Positions 14,947 to 23,216 of a DNA stretch of 64,000 nucleotides are shown here, piece after piece. Position numbers and translations under genes: made by a program. This DNA is from Sabulicella glaciei (lineage in GTDB: Bacteria; Pseudomonadota; Alphaproteobacteria; Acetobacterales; Acetobacteraceae). Where the stretch lies: contig NZ_JAPFQI010000010.1 of the NCBI RefSeq assembly GCF_026183895.1, forward strand, positions 1 through 64,000, in the 5' to 3' direction. The notes beneath the pieces were generated by a model. That model did not search any database. It was not told the origin of the DNA and was given only the letters and a program-made list of their open reading frames with translations. The first letter of the stretch is position 1, and each line of letters starts with the position of its first letter.

Positions 14947-15729
14947 GTGACCGAAGACGCTCGATTGCCTCGATTCGCCGTCCTGATCGACGGTGACAAC
15001 GCCTCTCCCCAGATTGCGCCTCGACTGTTCGAGGAGATCGCGAAGTTCGGCGAGGCCACTGTCCGCCGGATCTACGGTGACTTCTCGTCGTCGCGGCTGA
15101 AGAGTTGGGCGGAAATCGTCCACCAACTCGCGCTCACACCGCGCCAGCAATTTGCCTTCACGTCAGGCAAGAATGCTTCCGACATCGCGCTCGTCATCGA
15201 TGCGATGGATTTGCTGCACCTTGGTCGGGTCGACGGATTCTGCCTCGTCTCCTCCGACAGCGATTTCACCGGACTTGCGTCGCGTCTGCGAGAGCACGGG
15301 TCGGACGTCTACGGCTTCGGTGAGCAGAAGACTCCCGAAAGCTTCCGGCGAGCCTGCAGGAAGTTCGTCTACACCGAGAACCTGCTGCCTAGCGCCCCGG
15401 GGCATCAAGGCTCGCCGGTGCTCGGGAACGAAGGAACGGCCGCCCCGCCTGGTTCGCAGGGGCGCACGGCAATCCAGGAGGTGCCGAACGCAAAAGTGTT
15501 GCTGCTGAAGGCGGTTTCCGAACTTCAATCCACCGAGGATAGCTGGGTGAACCTGTCGCAGGTCGGAACCCTGCTCACGAACCTGGAATCCGACTTCGAC
15601 CCTCGAACCTATGGCTGCAAGAAGCTCAGCGATCTCGTCAGGAAGACCGGCGTCTTTGAAGGAAGGTACAACGACAAGACGTTGTTCGTGAGGCCGGTCA
15701 GGACTCCGTCAACAACCGCCGCACAGTGA
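14947..15729 (+). CDS. NYN-domain protein with C-terminal OST-HTH/LOTUS domain
   Basis: This 260-residue protein has an N-terminal NYN (PIN-like RNase, LabA/DUF88) domain: VLIDGDNAS (Asp15, Asp17), RIYGDFSSS, KNASDIALVIDAMDLL, and CLVSSDSDFTGLASRLREHG. These supply the acidic metal-binding residues. After a low-complexity linker (about 145-175) comes a winged-helix LOTUS domain (LLLKAVSELQSTEDSWVNLSQVGTLL, LSDLVRKTGVFE). It likely cleaves or binds RNA. The start is GTG14947. Codon use is less GC-biased than in its neighbours and it stands alone, suggesting horizontal origin. Confidence 0.88.
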   Translation: MTEDARLPRFAVLIDGDNASPQIAPRLFEEIAKFGEATVRRIYGDFSSSRLKSWAEIVHQLALTPRQQFAFTSGKNASDIALVIDAMDLLHLGRVDGFCLVSSDSDFTGLASRLREHGSDVYGFGEQKTPESFRRACRKFVYTENLLPSAPGHQGSPVLGNEGTAAPPGSQGRTAIQEVPNAKVLLLKAVSELQSTEDSWVNLSQVGTLLTNLESDFDPRTYGCKKLSDLVRKTGVFEGRYNDKTLFVRPVRTPSTTAAQ

Positions 15730-15961
15730 TCAGCACGGGCTGTGCAGGGCGGAGGCATGCCACCGGAGTTGCGGCGCCGGGCGTTTTCGAGAGGGGTTCC
15801 TTGCTGGCGTGGATGGGTCTGCCGTGTTCGGCGCCCGAAAGACCGGACCGCCACCTAGCGGACTCAAGGAAACCTTGGGGCGCTCCCAGACGGCCCATGC
15901 TTCGGGAAGAGGCCTGATCGCGGCCTTGCCAGCGCGCCCCGCAACAGCCGACCATGCGGCG
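15730..15961. other. Intergenic region, no gene seen
   Basis: The 232 bp between the NYN gene and the TPR gene hold no convincing coding sequence. A plus-strand frame is open from 15809 into the TPR gene, but its composition and the location of the signal peptide argue that translation starts at 15962. Confidence 0.4.
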
Positions 15962-16519
15962 ATGCGCGCCCTGGCCCTTCTCCTCCCGGTGCTGCTTCTC
16001 CTCGCCGCCCCGGCCCCCGCCCAGGCGCCGCCCCCGGCCGCACGCGATCTGGACCGCGCCTTCGAGGCGCTGCGCGCCGCGCCGGACGCCGAGGGCGGCC
16101 AGATGGCCGAAGCCGTGATCCGGCAGATCTGGGCGCGGCAGGCCAGCCCCGCCGTGCAGCTCCTGCTCAATCGGGGCATCCGCAACCTCCGCGCCAACCT
16201 GATGGAGGAAGCGCTGGAGGATTTCGACGCCGCCATCATCCTTTCCCCCACCCTCGCCGACGCATGGCACTGGCGTGCCCAGGCCCACGCCCGCGCGGGC
16301 GACAACCGCGCCGCTGCGGCCGACCTGCGCGAGGCGCTGCGGCTGGAGCCGCGCCACTTCGCCGCCTTGCTGTCCTTGTCGCGCCTCCAGGAAGCGGCGG
16401 GCGACGCCGCCGGGGCGCTGCGGAGCCAGGAAGAGGCGCTGGAGATCCATCCCCGCCTGCCCGGCGGCGAGGAGCGGCTGCGCGAGCTGCGACGCCGGGC
16501 GGAAGGGGAGCGGATGTGA
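15962..16519 (+). CDS. Exported TPR-repeat protein
   Basis: This 185-residue protein has a clear signal peptide (MRALALLLPVLLLLAAPAPAQA) and three to four TPR units: AVQLLLNRGIRNLRANLMEEALEDF, DAAIILSPTLADAWHWRAQAHARAG, and DLREALRLEPRHFAALLSLSRL. It should act in the periplasm as a protein-interaction module. The frame extends upstream to 15809, but ATG15962 puts the signal peptide at the N-terminus. It precedes ada by 54 bp on the same strand and may be co-transcribed. Confidence 0.82.
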   Translation: MRALALLLPVLLLLAAPAPAQAPPPAARDLDRAFEALRAAPDAEGGQMAEAVIRQIWARQASPAVQLLLNRGIRNLRANLMEEALEDFDAAIILSPTLADAWHWRAQAHARAGDNRAAAADLREALRLEPRHFAALLSLSRLQEAAGDAAGALRSQEEALEIHPRLPGGEERLRELRRRAEGERM

Positions 16520-16573
16520 AGCGCCGCAACGCCCGGATGGCGCCGCGCGCCGCGCCGGGCGGATAGTCGCCCC

Positions 16574-17620
16574 ATGCCCGACGACGCCCCCCTCCCCCTC
16601 GACGAGCGCCGCTTCCTGGCGGTGCTGGCGCGCAACCCCCAGCCGGATTGCGGGCCCTTCCTGTATGGCGTGGTGACGCAGGGGGTGTTCTGCCTCCCCG
16701 GCTGCCCGTCCCGCGCGCCGCTGCGCCGCAACACGCGCTTCTTCGCCGATGCCACCGAGGCTTCGGCCGCCGGATTCCGCGCCTGCCGCCGCTGCGACCC
16801 TCTGGGCGAGCGCGCAGCGCTGCACCGCGAAGCGGTGGCGGAGGCGGCGCGGATGATCGAGGAAGCGGAAACCCCGCCAAGCCTCGCCGAGCTGGCGGCG
16901 CGCGCCGGGTTCGGCCGGCACCATTTCCTGCGCCTGTTCCGCGACGTGTCCGGCGTCACCCCCCGCGCCTATGCCGAGGCGGTGCGGGCCCGTCGCCTCG
17001 CCGCCGCGCTCGGCGAGGGGGAGCGCGTGGCGGATGCGGTGGCCGGCGCCGGCTTCGGCAGCGAGAGCCGCGTCTATGAACGCCCGCCCCTGGGCATGAC
17101 GCCCGGCGCGGCCCGGCGTGGCGGCGCGGGGGAACGCATTGGAATCGGCCGGGCGGACAGCGCCATGGGACCGCTCCTGGTCGGGGCCACCGCGCGCGGC
17201 GTGTGCTTCATCGGCTTCGCGGAGCCCTTCCCGGCGCTGGAGGCGGACCTGCGCCGCCGCTTTCCCCACGCGACAGTGGAGGAGGATCCGGCCCTCGCCG
17301 ACATCGTCGCCGCCGTGGCGGCCAAGCTGCGCGAACCCTCCCGCGCGCTGGACCTGCCGCTCGACCTGCGCGGCACCGCCTTCCAGCGCCGGGTCTGGGA
17401 GGCGCTGCAGGCGATCCCGCCCGGAAGGCCGACCACCTACGGCGCGCTCGCCGCCAGCCTGGGCATGCCGCGCGCGGTGCGGGCCGTGGCCTCGGCCTGC
17501 GCGCGCAACCCGGTGGGGCTGGCCGTGCCCTGCCACCGCGTGGTCGGCGCGGATGGCGCACTGACCGGGTATCGCTGGGGGGTAGCCAACAAGCGCCGCC
17601 TCCTCGAAGGGGAAGCATGA
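16574..17620 (+). CDS. ada: Bifunctional Ada regulator / O6-methylguanine-DNA methyltransferase
   Basis: This 348-residue protein repairs alkylated DNA and, once methylated, activates the adaptive response. The N-terminal zinc domain has Cys40, Cys44, Cys71 and Cys74 (GVFCLPGC and RACRRC), with Cys40 as the phosphotriester acceptor. An AraC-type HTH (about 85-180, with FGRHHFLRLFRDVSGVTPRAY) follows. The C-terminal methyltransferase has GTAFQRRVWEALQAIPPG and the acceptor PCHRV (about Cys320). All functional residues are intact. It overlaps the downstream hydrolase gene by 4 nt. No ada box was identified. Confidence 0.95.
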   Translation: MPDDAPLPLDERRFLAVLARNPQPDCGPFLYGVVTQGVFCLPGCPSRAPLRRNTRFFADATEASAAGFRACRRCDPLGERAALHREAVAEAARMIEEAETPPSLAELAARAGFGRHHFLRLFRDVSGVTPRAYAEAVRARRLAAALGEGERVADAVAGAGFGSESRVYERPPLGMTPGAARRGGAGERIGIGRADSAMGPLLVGATARGVCFIGFAEPFPALEADLRRRFPHATVEEDPALADIVAAVAAKLREPSRALDLPLDLRGTAFQRRVWEALQAIPPGRPTTYGALAASLGMPRAVRAVASACARNPVGLAVPCHRVVGADGALTGYRWGVANKRRLLEGEA

Positions 17621-18423
17621 TCCGGGCTCTGCCGCTGCTGTTCCTGCTGCTCCTGGGCTGCGCCACCCCGGACGAGGCCGCGCCGCCCTTGCCCTCCTCG
17701 ACCCGCGAGGTGTCGCTGCCCGGACCCGGCGGCCTCGCCCTGCGCACCCTGGTGATGACGCCGGAGGCCCCGCGCGGCCCGGCGGTGGTGGCGCTGCATG
17801 GCTGTTCCGGCATCGGCATGGCTGGGGCGCCGATCCGGCTGGGGGCGCGCGAGCGCGACTGGGCCGCGCGCCTGGTCGCGGCCGGGCATCCGGTCCTTTT
17901 CCCCGACAGCTTCGGCTCGCGCGGGCTCGGCGAGGCCTGCGGGCAGCGCCCCTTCCCCGCCGGCCCCTTCGCCGTCCGGCGCGACGACGCGCTGGCCGCC
18001 GCCGCCTGGGCCACGGCGCAGGGCTGGGGAAGGCCCGTGCTGCTGGGCTGGTCGCATGGCGGCTCCACCACCCTCGCGGCCTGGGCCGCCGCGCCACCCG
18101 GCGCGCTTTCGGGCGCCGTGGCCCTTTATCCCGGCTGCCTGGGCGCCCCCGCGCCGCGCGGCGCCGTGCCGATGCTGCTCCTGCTCGGCGGTTCCGACGA
18201 CTGGACGCCCGCCGCACCCTGCGAAGGCTGGGCCGCCCGCGCCCCGGCGGGCCGCGTCGCCGTCACCATCTTTCCCGGCGCCCATCACGGCTTCGACGGG
18301 CTTTCGGGTGGGCTGCGCCGCCGCACCCTGCCGGATGGGCGCACCGTGTCCCTCGGGCCGGACGGGGCCGCACGGACGGAGGCGCGGCGCCGGGTCATGG
18401 AGTTCCTGGCAGCCCTCCCATGA
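17617..18423 (+). CDS. Dienelactone hydrolase-family lipoprotein
   Basis: This 268-residue alpha/beta hydrolase has an N-terminal lipobox (FLLLLGCA, Cys about 14), so it is probably a lipid-anchored periplasmic protein. The fold markers are VVALHGCSG (oxyanion region), the nucleophile elbow GWSHGG, LLLLGGSDDWTP (acid) and PGAHHGFDG (His). The substrate is unknown. Start ATG17617 overlaps the ada stop by 4 nt, so the two are co-translated; whether alkylation response is linked to this hydrolase is unclear. Confidence 0.82.
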   Translation: MIRALPLLFLLLLGCATPDEAAPPLPSSTREVSLPGPGGLALRTLVMTPEAPRGPAVVALHGCSGIGMAGAPIRLGARERDWAARLVAAGHPVLFPDSFGSRGLGEACGQRPFPAGPFAVRRDDALAAAAWATAQGWGRPVLLGWSHGGSTTLAAWAAAPPGALSGAVALYPGCLGAPAPRGAVPMLLLLGGSDDWTPAAPCEGWAARAPAGRVAVTIFPGAHHGFDGLSGGLRRRTLPDGRTVSLGPDGAARTEARRRVMEFLAALP

Positions 18424-18470
18424 CCCCGGCGGGGATGCTGCGCGGCCTGGGGGCGTGCTAGACGCCCCTC

Positions 18471-18911
18471 ATGATCATCGCCATCGGTTCCGACCATGCC
18501 GGGCTGCCGCTGAAGCGCAGCATCCTCGCCGCGCTGGAGGCGGAGGGGCACACGCTGCTCGATGCCGGCACGCATGGCGAGGAAAGCTGCGACTATCCGG
18601 ACTTCGCCCATGAGGTCGCCAGCAAGGTCGCCGCGGGCGAGGCACGGTTCGGCGTGCTGGTCTGCGGCAGCGGCATCGGCATGAGCATCGCGGCCAACCG
18701 CAACCCCGCCATCCGCGCCGTGGTGCTGCACAACTCCACCGAGGCGCGGCTGACGCGTGCGCACAACGACGCGAACATCGCCTGCTTCGGCGCCCGCACC
18801 ACGGGCGTCGAGGTCGCGCTGGACTCGCTGCGCGCCTTCATCGGCGGCGAGTTCGAGGGCGGGCGCCACCAGCGCCGCCTGGACAAGCTTTCCCCCACCG
18901 CCCTCGCCTGA
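18471..18911 (+). CDS. rpiB: Ribose-5-phosphate isomerase B
   Basis: This 146-residue enzyme interconverts ribose-5-phosphate and ribulose-5-phosphate. It has the LacAB/RpiB fold with [13 protein letters not shown] at the N-terminus, YPDFAHEVA, the catalytic-loop [14 protein letters not shown] (active-site Cys), and [22 protein letters not shown]. The length is as usual. It lies 11 bp upstream of glyA in an arrangement typical of Rhodospirillales, heading the glyA-nrdR-rib block. Confidence 0.95.
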   Translation: MIIAIGSDHAGLPLKRSILAALEAEGHTLLDAGTHGEESCDYPDFAHEVASKVAAGEARFGVLVCGSGIGMSIAANRNPAIRAVVLHNSTEARLTRAHNDANIACFGARTTGVEVALDSLRAFIGGEFEGGRHQRRLDKLSPTALA

Positions 18912-18922
18912 AAGGCCCCGCC

Positions 18923-20221
18923 ATGAACGAGAGCACCGCCCGCTTCCTCCCCGCGCGCTTCTTCCAGGCGGGCGTCGCCGAGGCCGATCCCGAGCTCAAC
19001 GCCGCCATCGGCAAGGAGCTGGTGCGCCAGCAGGACGGCATCGAGCTGATCGCCTCGGAGAACATCGTGTCCCGCGCGGTGCTGGAGGCGCAGGGATCGG
19101 TGCTGACCAACAAGTACGCGGAGGGCTATCCGGGCCGCCGCTACTATGGCGGCTGCGAGTTCGTGGACGTGGCGGAGACGCTGGCGATCGAGCGCGCGAA
19201 GCAGCTCTTCGGGTGCAAGTTCGCCAACGTGCAGCCGCACTCGGGCGCGGGCGCGAACATGGGCGTGTTCTTCGCACTCCTGCAGCCGGGCGATTCCTTC
19301 TTGGCGATGGACCTCGCCGCGGGCGGGCACCTGACGCATGGCGCACCGGTGAACTACTCCGGCAAGTGGTTCAAGCCGCTTCCCTACGGCGTGCGCGAGG
19401 CGGATGGGCTGCTGGACTACGAGGCGATGGAGCGGCTGGCGCGCGAGCACAAACCGATGCTCATCGTTGCCGGCGGCTCCGCCTATTCGCGCGAGATCGA
19501 CTTCGCCCGGTTCCGCGCCGTGGCGGACGAGGTGGGCGCGATCCTGATGGTGGACATGGCGCACTACGCCGGCCTCGTGGCGGCGGGCGCCTATCCCTCG
19601 CCCGTGCCGCACGCGCACGTCACCACCACCACGACGCACAAGACGCTGCGCGGCCCGCGTGGCGGCCTGATCCTCACGGATGACGAGGCGATCGCGAAGA
19701 AGATCAACTCGGCCATGTTCCCCGGCCTGCAGGGCGGGCCGCTGATGCATGTCATCGCCGCCAAGGCCGTGGCCTTCGGCGAGGCGCTGCGCCCCGAGTT
19801 CCGGGCCTATGCGAAGCAGGTGGTCAGCAATGCCCGCGCCCTGGCGGCGGAGCTGGTGGACCAGGGCCTCGCCATCGTCTCCGGCGGCACGGACAGCCAC
19901 CTGATGCTGGTGGATTTGCGTCCCAAGAAGCTGACCGGCAAGGCGGCGGAGGCGGCGCTGGGCCGCGCCCACCTCACCTGCAACAAGAACGCCATCCCCT
20001 TCGACCCCGAGAAGCCGATGGTCACCTCTGGCATCCGCCTCGGCACGCCGGCCGCGACGACGCGCGGCTTCACCGAGGCGGAGTTCCGCCAGGTGGGCCG
20101 CATGATCGGCCGCGTGCTGGACGGGCTGGCTTCCGCCAACGCGCCCGAGGCGAACAGCGCGGTGGAGACGGAGGTGGCGCAGGAGGTGAAGGCCCTCTGC
20201 GCGAAGTTCCCGATCTACTGA
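18923..20221 (+). CDS. glyA: Serine hydroxymethyltransferase
   Basis: This 432-residue PLP enzyme converts serine and tetrahydrofolate into glycine and 5,10-methylene-THF. It contains [11 protein letters not shown] near residue 40, [16 protein letters not shown], the PLP-lysine motif [16 protein letters not shown] (Lys about 240), and [14 protein letters not shown]. All family motifs are intact and length is normal. It is co-directional with rpiB 11 bp upstream and convergent with the TrpF-like gene 11 bp downstream. Confidence 0.97.
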   Translation: MNESTARFLPARFFQAGVAEADPELNAAIGKELVRQQDGIELIASENIVSRAVLEAQGSVLTNKYAEGYPGRRYYGGCEFVDVAETLAIERAKQLFGCKFANVQPHSGAGANMGVFFALLQPGDSFLAMDLAAGGHLTHGAPVNYSGKWFKPLPYGVREADGLLDYEAMERLAREHKPMLIVAGGSAYSREIDFARFRAVADEVGAILMVDMAHYAGLVAAGAYPSPVPHAHVTTTTTHKTLRGPRGGLILTDDEAIAKKINSAMFPGLQGGPLMHVIAAKAVAFGEALRPEFRAYAKQVVSNARALAAELVDQGLAIVSGGTDSHLMLVDLRPKKLTGKAAEAALGRAHLTCNKNAIPFDPEKPMVTSGIRLGTPAATTRGFTEAEFRQVGRMIGRVLDGLASANAPEANSAVETEVAQEVKALCAKFPIY

Positions 20222-20231
20222 GGCGAGGTCA

Positions 20232-20903
20232 TCATACGCTGCGCGCGGCATCCGCCGCGCGCACGGCCGCCATGAAGGCCTCCAGCCGCCCGGCATCGAG
20301 GCGGCCTTCGGGCCGCAGGGCGGAGCAGAGATCGAGCCCATAGGGCCGGACCATCCGGATCGCCTGCCCCACGTTGTCCGGCGTGAGTCCGCCCGCCAGG
20401 AAGACCGGCCGCGGGCTGCGCCGGACGAAATCCGCGCTCACCGCCCAGTCATGCACGCGTCCCGTTCCGCCCAGTTCCGGCACCGCCAGGCTCGGCCGGC
20501 CGGAATCCAGCAGGAAGGCGTGCACGTGGGGCGCGTAGGCCTCGATGAGGTCCAGGGCCGCCTCGTCCTCGACATGGATGACCTGCACGCGCCGCGTGAC
20601 GGGCAGGAGCGCCGCGAGGCGCGCGGATTCGTCGGGCGGGATGTGGGAAACGATCTGCACCGCGGTCGTGCCCGTCCCGGCGACATGGCGGGCGATGGAA
20701 TCCGCGCTGCACTCGGAAGTGAGGAGGAAGGTGGCCACGGGCGGCGGGACTTCCGCGGCGATGCGGGCGATGGTCGCATCATCCACCACCCCGGGGCCGG
20801 AGGGCATGGCCCCCACCAGTCCCAGCGCGTCCGCGCCATGCGCCTCCGCCAGCGCAGCCTCCTCGGGCGAGGCGATGCAGCAGATCTTGACCCGGGTGCG
20901 CAT
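20232..20903 (-). CDS. Phosphoribosylanthranilate isomerase-like (TrpF-like) protein
   Basis: This 223-residue beta/alpha-barrel protein of the TrpF family starts at ATG20903 (RTRVKICCIASPEEAALA), retaining the Cys of the KIC motif that serves as general base. The general-acid Asp lies in FLLDSG, followed by GGTGRVHDW and FLAGGLTPDNV for phosphate binding. The segment after the first strand (LGLVGAMPSGPGVVDD) differs from the usual VFxxxSPR motif of TrpF, so it may be a paralogue with another substrate. No trp gene is nearby. It faces glyA convergently and is divergent from nrdR. Confidence 0.75.
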   Translation of the reverse strand: MRTRVKICCIASPEEAALAEAHGADALGLVGAMPSGPGVVDDATIARIAAEVPPPVATFLLTSECSADSIARHVAGTGTTAVQIVSHIPPDESARLAALLPVTRRVQVIHVEDEAALDLIEAYAPHVHAFLLDSGRPSLAVPELGGTGRVHDWAVSADFVRRSPRPVFLAGGLTPDNVGQAIRMVRPYGLDLCSALRPEGRLDAGRLEAFMAAVRAADAARSV

Positions 20904-21047
20904 GGGGCGGTCCGTAGCAAGAAATCCTGCCCGGTCAATGAGGTTCCGCGTGCCCGGACCGGCGCCTGGTCTAGCCAAACCGCCGGCCGCGACCCTAGAT
21001 GAAGGCGATCAGCCAGCAGCCGCCGGGCGTGGGAAGACGAGGACGCG

Positions 21048-21500
21048 ATGCGTTGCCCCTACTGCGGACATGAAGACACCCAGGTGAAGGATTCCCGGCC
21101 GTCGGACGACGCCTCGGCGATCCGGCGCCGGCGCTTCTGCGCCGCCTGCGGCAATCGCTTCACCACCTTCGAGCGGGTGCAGCTTCGCGACCTCACGGTG
21201 CTGAAGTCGGACGGGCGCCGCGTGCCCTTCGACCGCGACAAGCTGCTGAAATCCATCCGCATCGCCTGCCGCAAGCGCCCGGTGGAGGAGGAGCGGATCG
21301 AGCGCATCGTCAACGCCATCCAGCGCCGCATGGAGATGGAGGCGGAGGCCGAGATCCCGTCCCGCCGCATCGGCGAGATGGTGATGGAGGCGCTGCGCGA
21401 GGTGGACCAAGTGGCTTATGTCCGCTTCGCCTCGGTCTATCGCAACTTCAACGAGGCCAAGGACTTCCAGGCCTTCCTCGGCGACCTCGAGGCGCCGTGA
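21048..21500 (+). CDS. nrdR: Ribonucleotide reductase repressor NrdR
   Basis: This 150-residue regulator has an N-terminal zinc ribbon ([18 protein letters not shown], then FCAACGNRF) and an ATP-cone domain ([20 protein letters not shown]). It represses nrd genes according to the dATP/ATP state by binding NrdR boxes. It heads the riboflavin block, and ribD starts 10 bp after its stop; this coupling is common in proteobacteria. Confidence 0.97.
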   Translation: MRCPYCGHEDTQVKDSRPSDDASAIRRRRFCAACGNRFTTFERVQLRDLTVLKSDGRRVPFDRDKLLKSIRIACRKRPVEEERIERIVNAIQRRMEMEAEAEIPSRRIGEMVMEALREVDQVAYVRFASVYRNFNEAKDFQAFLGDLEAP

Positions 21501-21510
21501 GCCCCGGCCC

Positions 21511-22608
21511 GTGAGCGAGGACGGGGCGCATATGCGCGCCGCCCTGCTGCTGGCGCGGCGCGGCCTCGGCAATGCGTGGCCGAACCCGGCGGTGGGCTGC
21601 GTGCTGGTGCAGGAGGGGCGTGTGGTCGGGCGCGGCTGGACCCAGCCCGGCGGCCGCCCCCATGCCGAGACGGAGGCGCTGCGCCACGCCGGCCCGCTGG
21701 CGCGCGGCGCCACCGCCTACGTGACGCTGGAGCCCTGCTCGCATCACGGCCGCACGCCCCCCTGCTGCGACGCGCTGATCGCGGCGGGCGTCGCGCGCGT
21801 GGTGGTGGCGATGCGCGACCCCGACCCGCGCGTGGACGGGCGCGGCCTCAACCGCCTGCGGGATGCCGGCATCGCGGTGGAGGAAGGGCTCGGCGAGGCG
21901 GAGGCGCGCGCCATGCAGAAGGGCTTCCTGCGCCGCATCGGCGAAGGCCTGCCGCTGGTGACGCTGAAGCTCGCCTCCACTCTGGATGGGCGCATCGCCA
22001 CTTCGTCGGGGGAAAGCCGCTGGATCACCGGGCCGGAATCGCGCCGCGCCGTCCATGCCATGCGCGCCCGCCACGACGCCATCCTGGTGGGCAGCGGCAC
22101 CGTGCTGGCCGACGACCCCGACCTGTCCTGCCGCATTCCGGGCATGGAGCGCGTGCCCATGCTGCGCGTCGTGGCCGATGCCCGCCTCCGCACGCCCGCT
22201 TCCGCGCGGGTGGTGCGGACGGCGCGCTCCATCCCCACATGGCTGCTCACCGGCGCAGGGCACCGCCCGGCCGCCCTCGCCCCCTTCATCGAGGCGGGGG
22301 TGGAGGTGGCGGCGATCCGCCGCGCGCCGGGTGGCGGCCTGCTGCCGCGCCCCATGCTGTCGGCCCTGGCGGCGCGCGGCGTGACGCGGCTGCTGGTGGA
22401 GGGCGGGGCCGGCCTCGCCGCCGCGCTGCTGCGCGCGGGGCTGGTGGACCGCATCGCCTGGTTCCATGCCCCGGGCGCGATGGGCGCCGAGGGGCTGCCG
22501 GCCGTGGGGCCGCTCGGCCTCGTCCGGCTGGGGCACATGCCGCGCTTCCGCCGCCTGCGGAGCCTGACGGTGGGCCAGGACGTGCTGACCGAGTTCGAGA
22601 GGGAGTGA
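21511..22608 (+). CDS. ribD: Bifunctional riboflavin deaminase/reductase
   Basis: This 365-residue protein carries out the deamination and reduction steps of riboflavin synthesis. The deaminase domain has HAETEAL (zinc His, catalytic Glu) and TLEPCSHHGRTPPCCDAL. The reductase domain (about 150-365) has KLASTLDGRIATSSGESRWITG, GSGTVLADDPDLSCR and LLVEGGAGLAAALL. Start GTG21511 is taken because it immediately precedes the family N-terminus. The C-terminal part lacks no known residue. It is followed by ribE 5 bp downstream. Confidence 0.95.
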   Translation: MSEDGAHMRAALLLARRGLGNAWPNPAVGCVLVQEGRVVGRGWTQPGGRPHAETEALRHAGPLARGATAYVTLEPCSHHGRTPPCCDALIAAGVARVVVAMRDPDPRVDGRGLNRLRDAGIAVEEGLGEAEARAMQKGFLRRIGEGLPLVTLKLASTLDGRIATSSGESRWITGPESRRAVHAMRARHDAILVGSGTVLADDPDLSCRIPGMERVPMLRVVADARLRTPASARVVRTARSIPTWLLTGAGHRPAALAPFIEAGVEVAAIRRAPGGGLLPRPMLSALAARGVTRLLVEGGAGLAAALLRAGLVDRIAWFHAPGAMGAEGLPAVGPLGLVRLGHMPRFRRLRSLTVGQDVLTEFERE

Positions 22609-22613
22609 GTGGG

Positions 22614-23216
22614 ATGTTCACCGGGATCGTCACGGGGCTCGGCACGCTGCGCGAGGTGCTGCCGATGGGCGCGGGGCAGGACATGCGCCTCGTCATCGGC
22701 GTCGCGCCGGATTTCCTGCGCGGCGCGGAGCTGGGCTGCTCCATCGCATGCTCGGGCATTTGCCTGACGGCGGTGGAGCTTCACGCCGACAGCTTCAGCG
22801 TGGACGCCTCCGCCGAGACGCTGAGCCGCACCACCATGGGATCCTGGCGCGAGGGGCGGCGCATCAACCTCGAACGCTCGCTGCGGCTGGGCGACGAGCT
22901 GGGCGGGCACCTCGTCTCAGGCCACGTGGACGGGGTGGCCGAGGTGGTGTCGAACAATCCGGAGAACGCCTCGGTCCGCTGGCGCTTCCGTGTGCCCGAA
23001 GCGCTGGCGCGCCACATCGCGCCCAAGGGCAGCGTCGCGCTGGACGGGGTTTCCCTGACGGTGAACGAGGTTGACGGGTGCGAGTTCGGGGTCAACATCA
23101 TCCCGCACACCGCCGCGATCACCTCCTTCGGGACGCTGCAGCCCGGCGACCGTGTGAATGTCGAGACCGACACGCTGGCGCGCTATGTCAGCCGCCTCCT
23201 GGAGTTCCGCGCGTGA
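22614..23216 (+). CDS. ribE: Riboflavin synthase alpha chain
   Basis: This 200-residue enzyme dismutates two lumazines to riboflavin. It has two lumazine-binding repeats, the first with MFTGIVTGLG and GCSIACSGICLTAV, the second with GGHLVSGHVDGVAEV and GSVALDGVSLTVNEV. Length and motifs are normal. It overlaps the following ribB-type gene by 4 nt (GTGA). Confidence 0.96.
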   Translation: MFTGIVTGLGTLREVLPMGAGQDMRLVIGVAPDFLRGAELGCSIACSGICLTAVELHADSFSVDASAETLSRTTMGSWREGRRINLERSLRLGDELGGHLVSGHVDGVAEVVSNNPENASVRWRFRVPEALARHIAPKGSVALDGVSLTVNEVDGCEFGVNIIPHTAAITSFGTLQPGDRVNVETDTLARYVSRLLEFRA

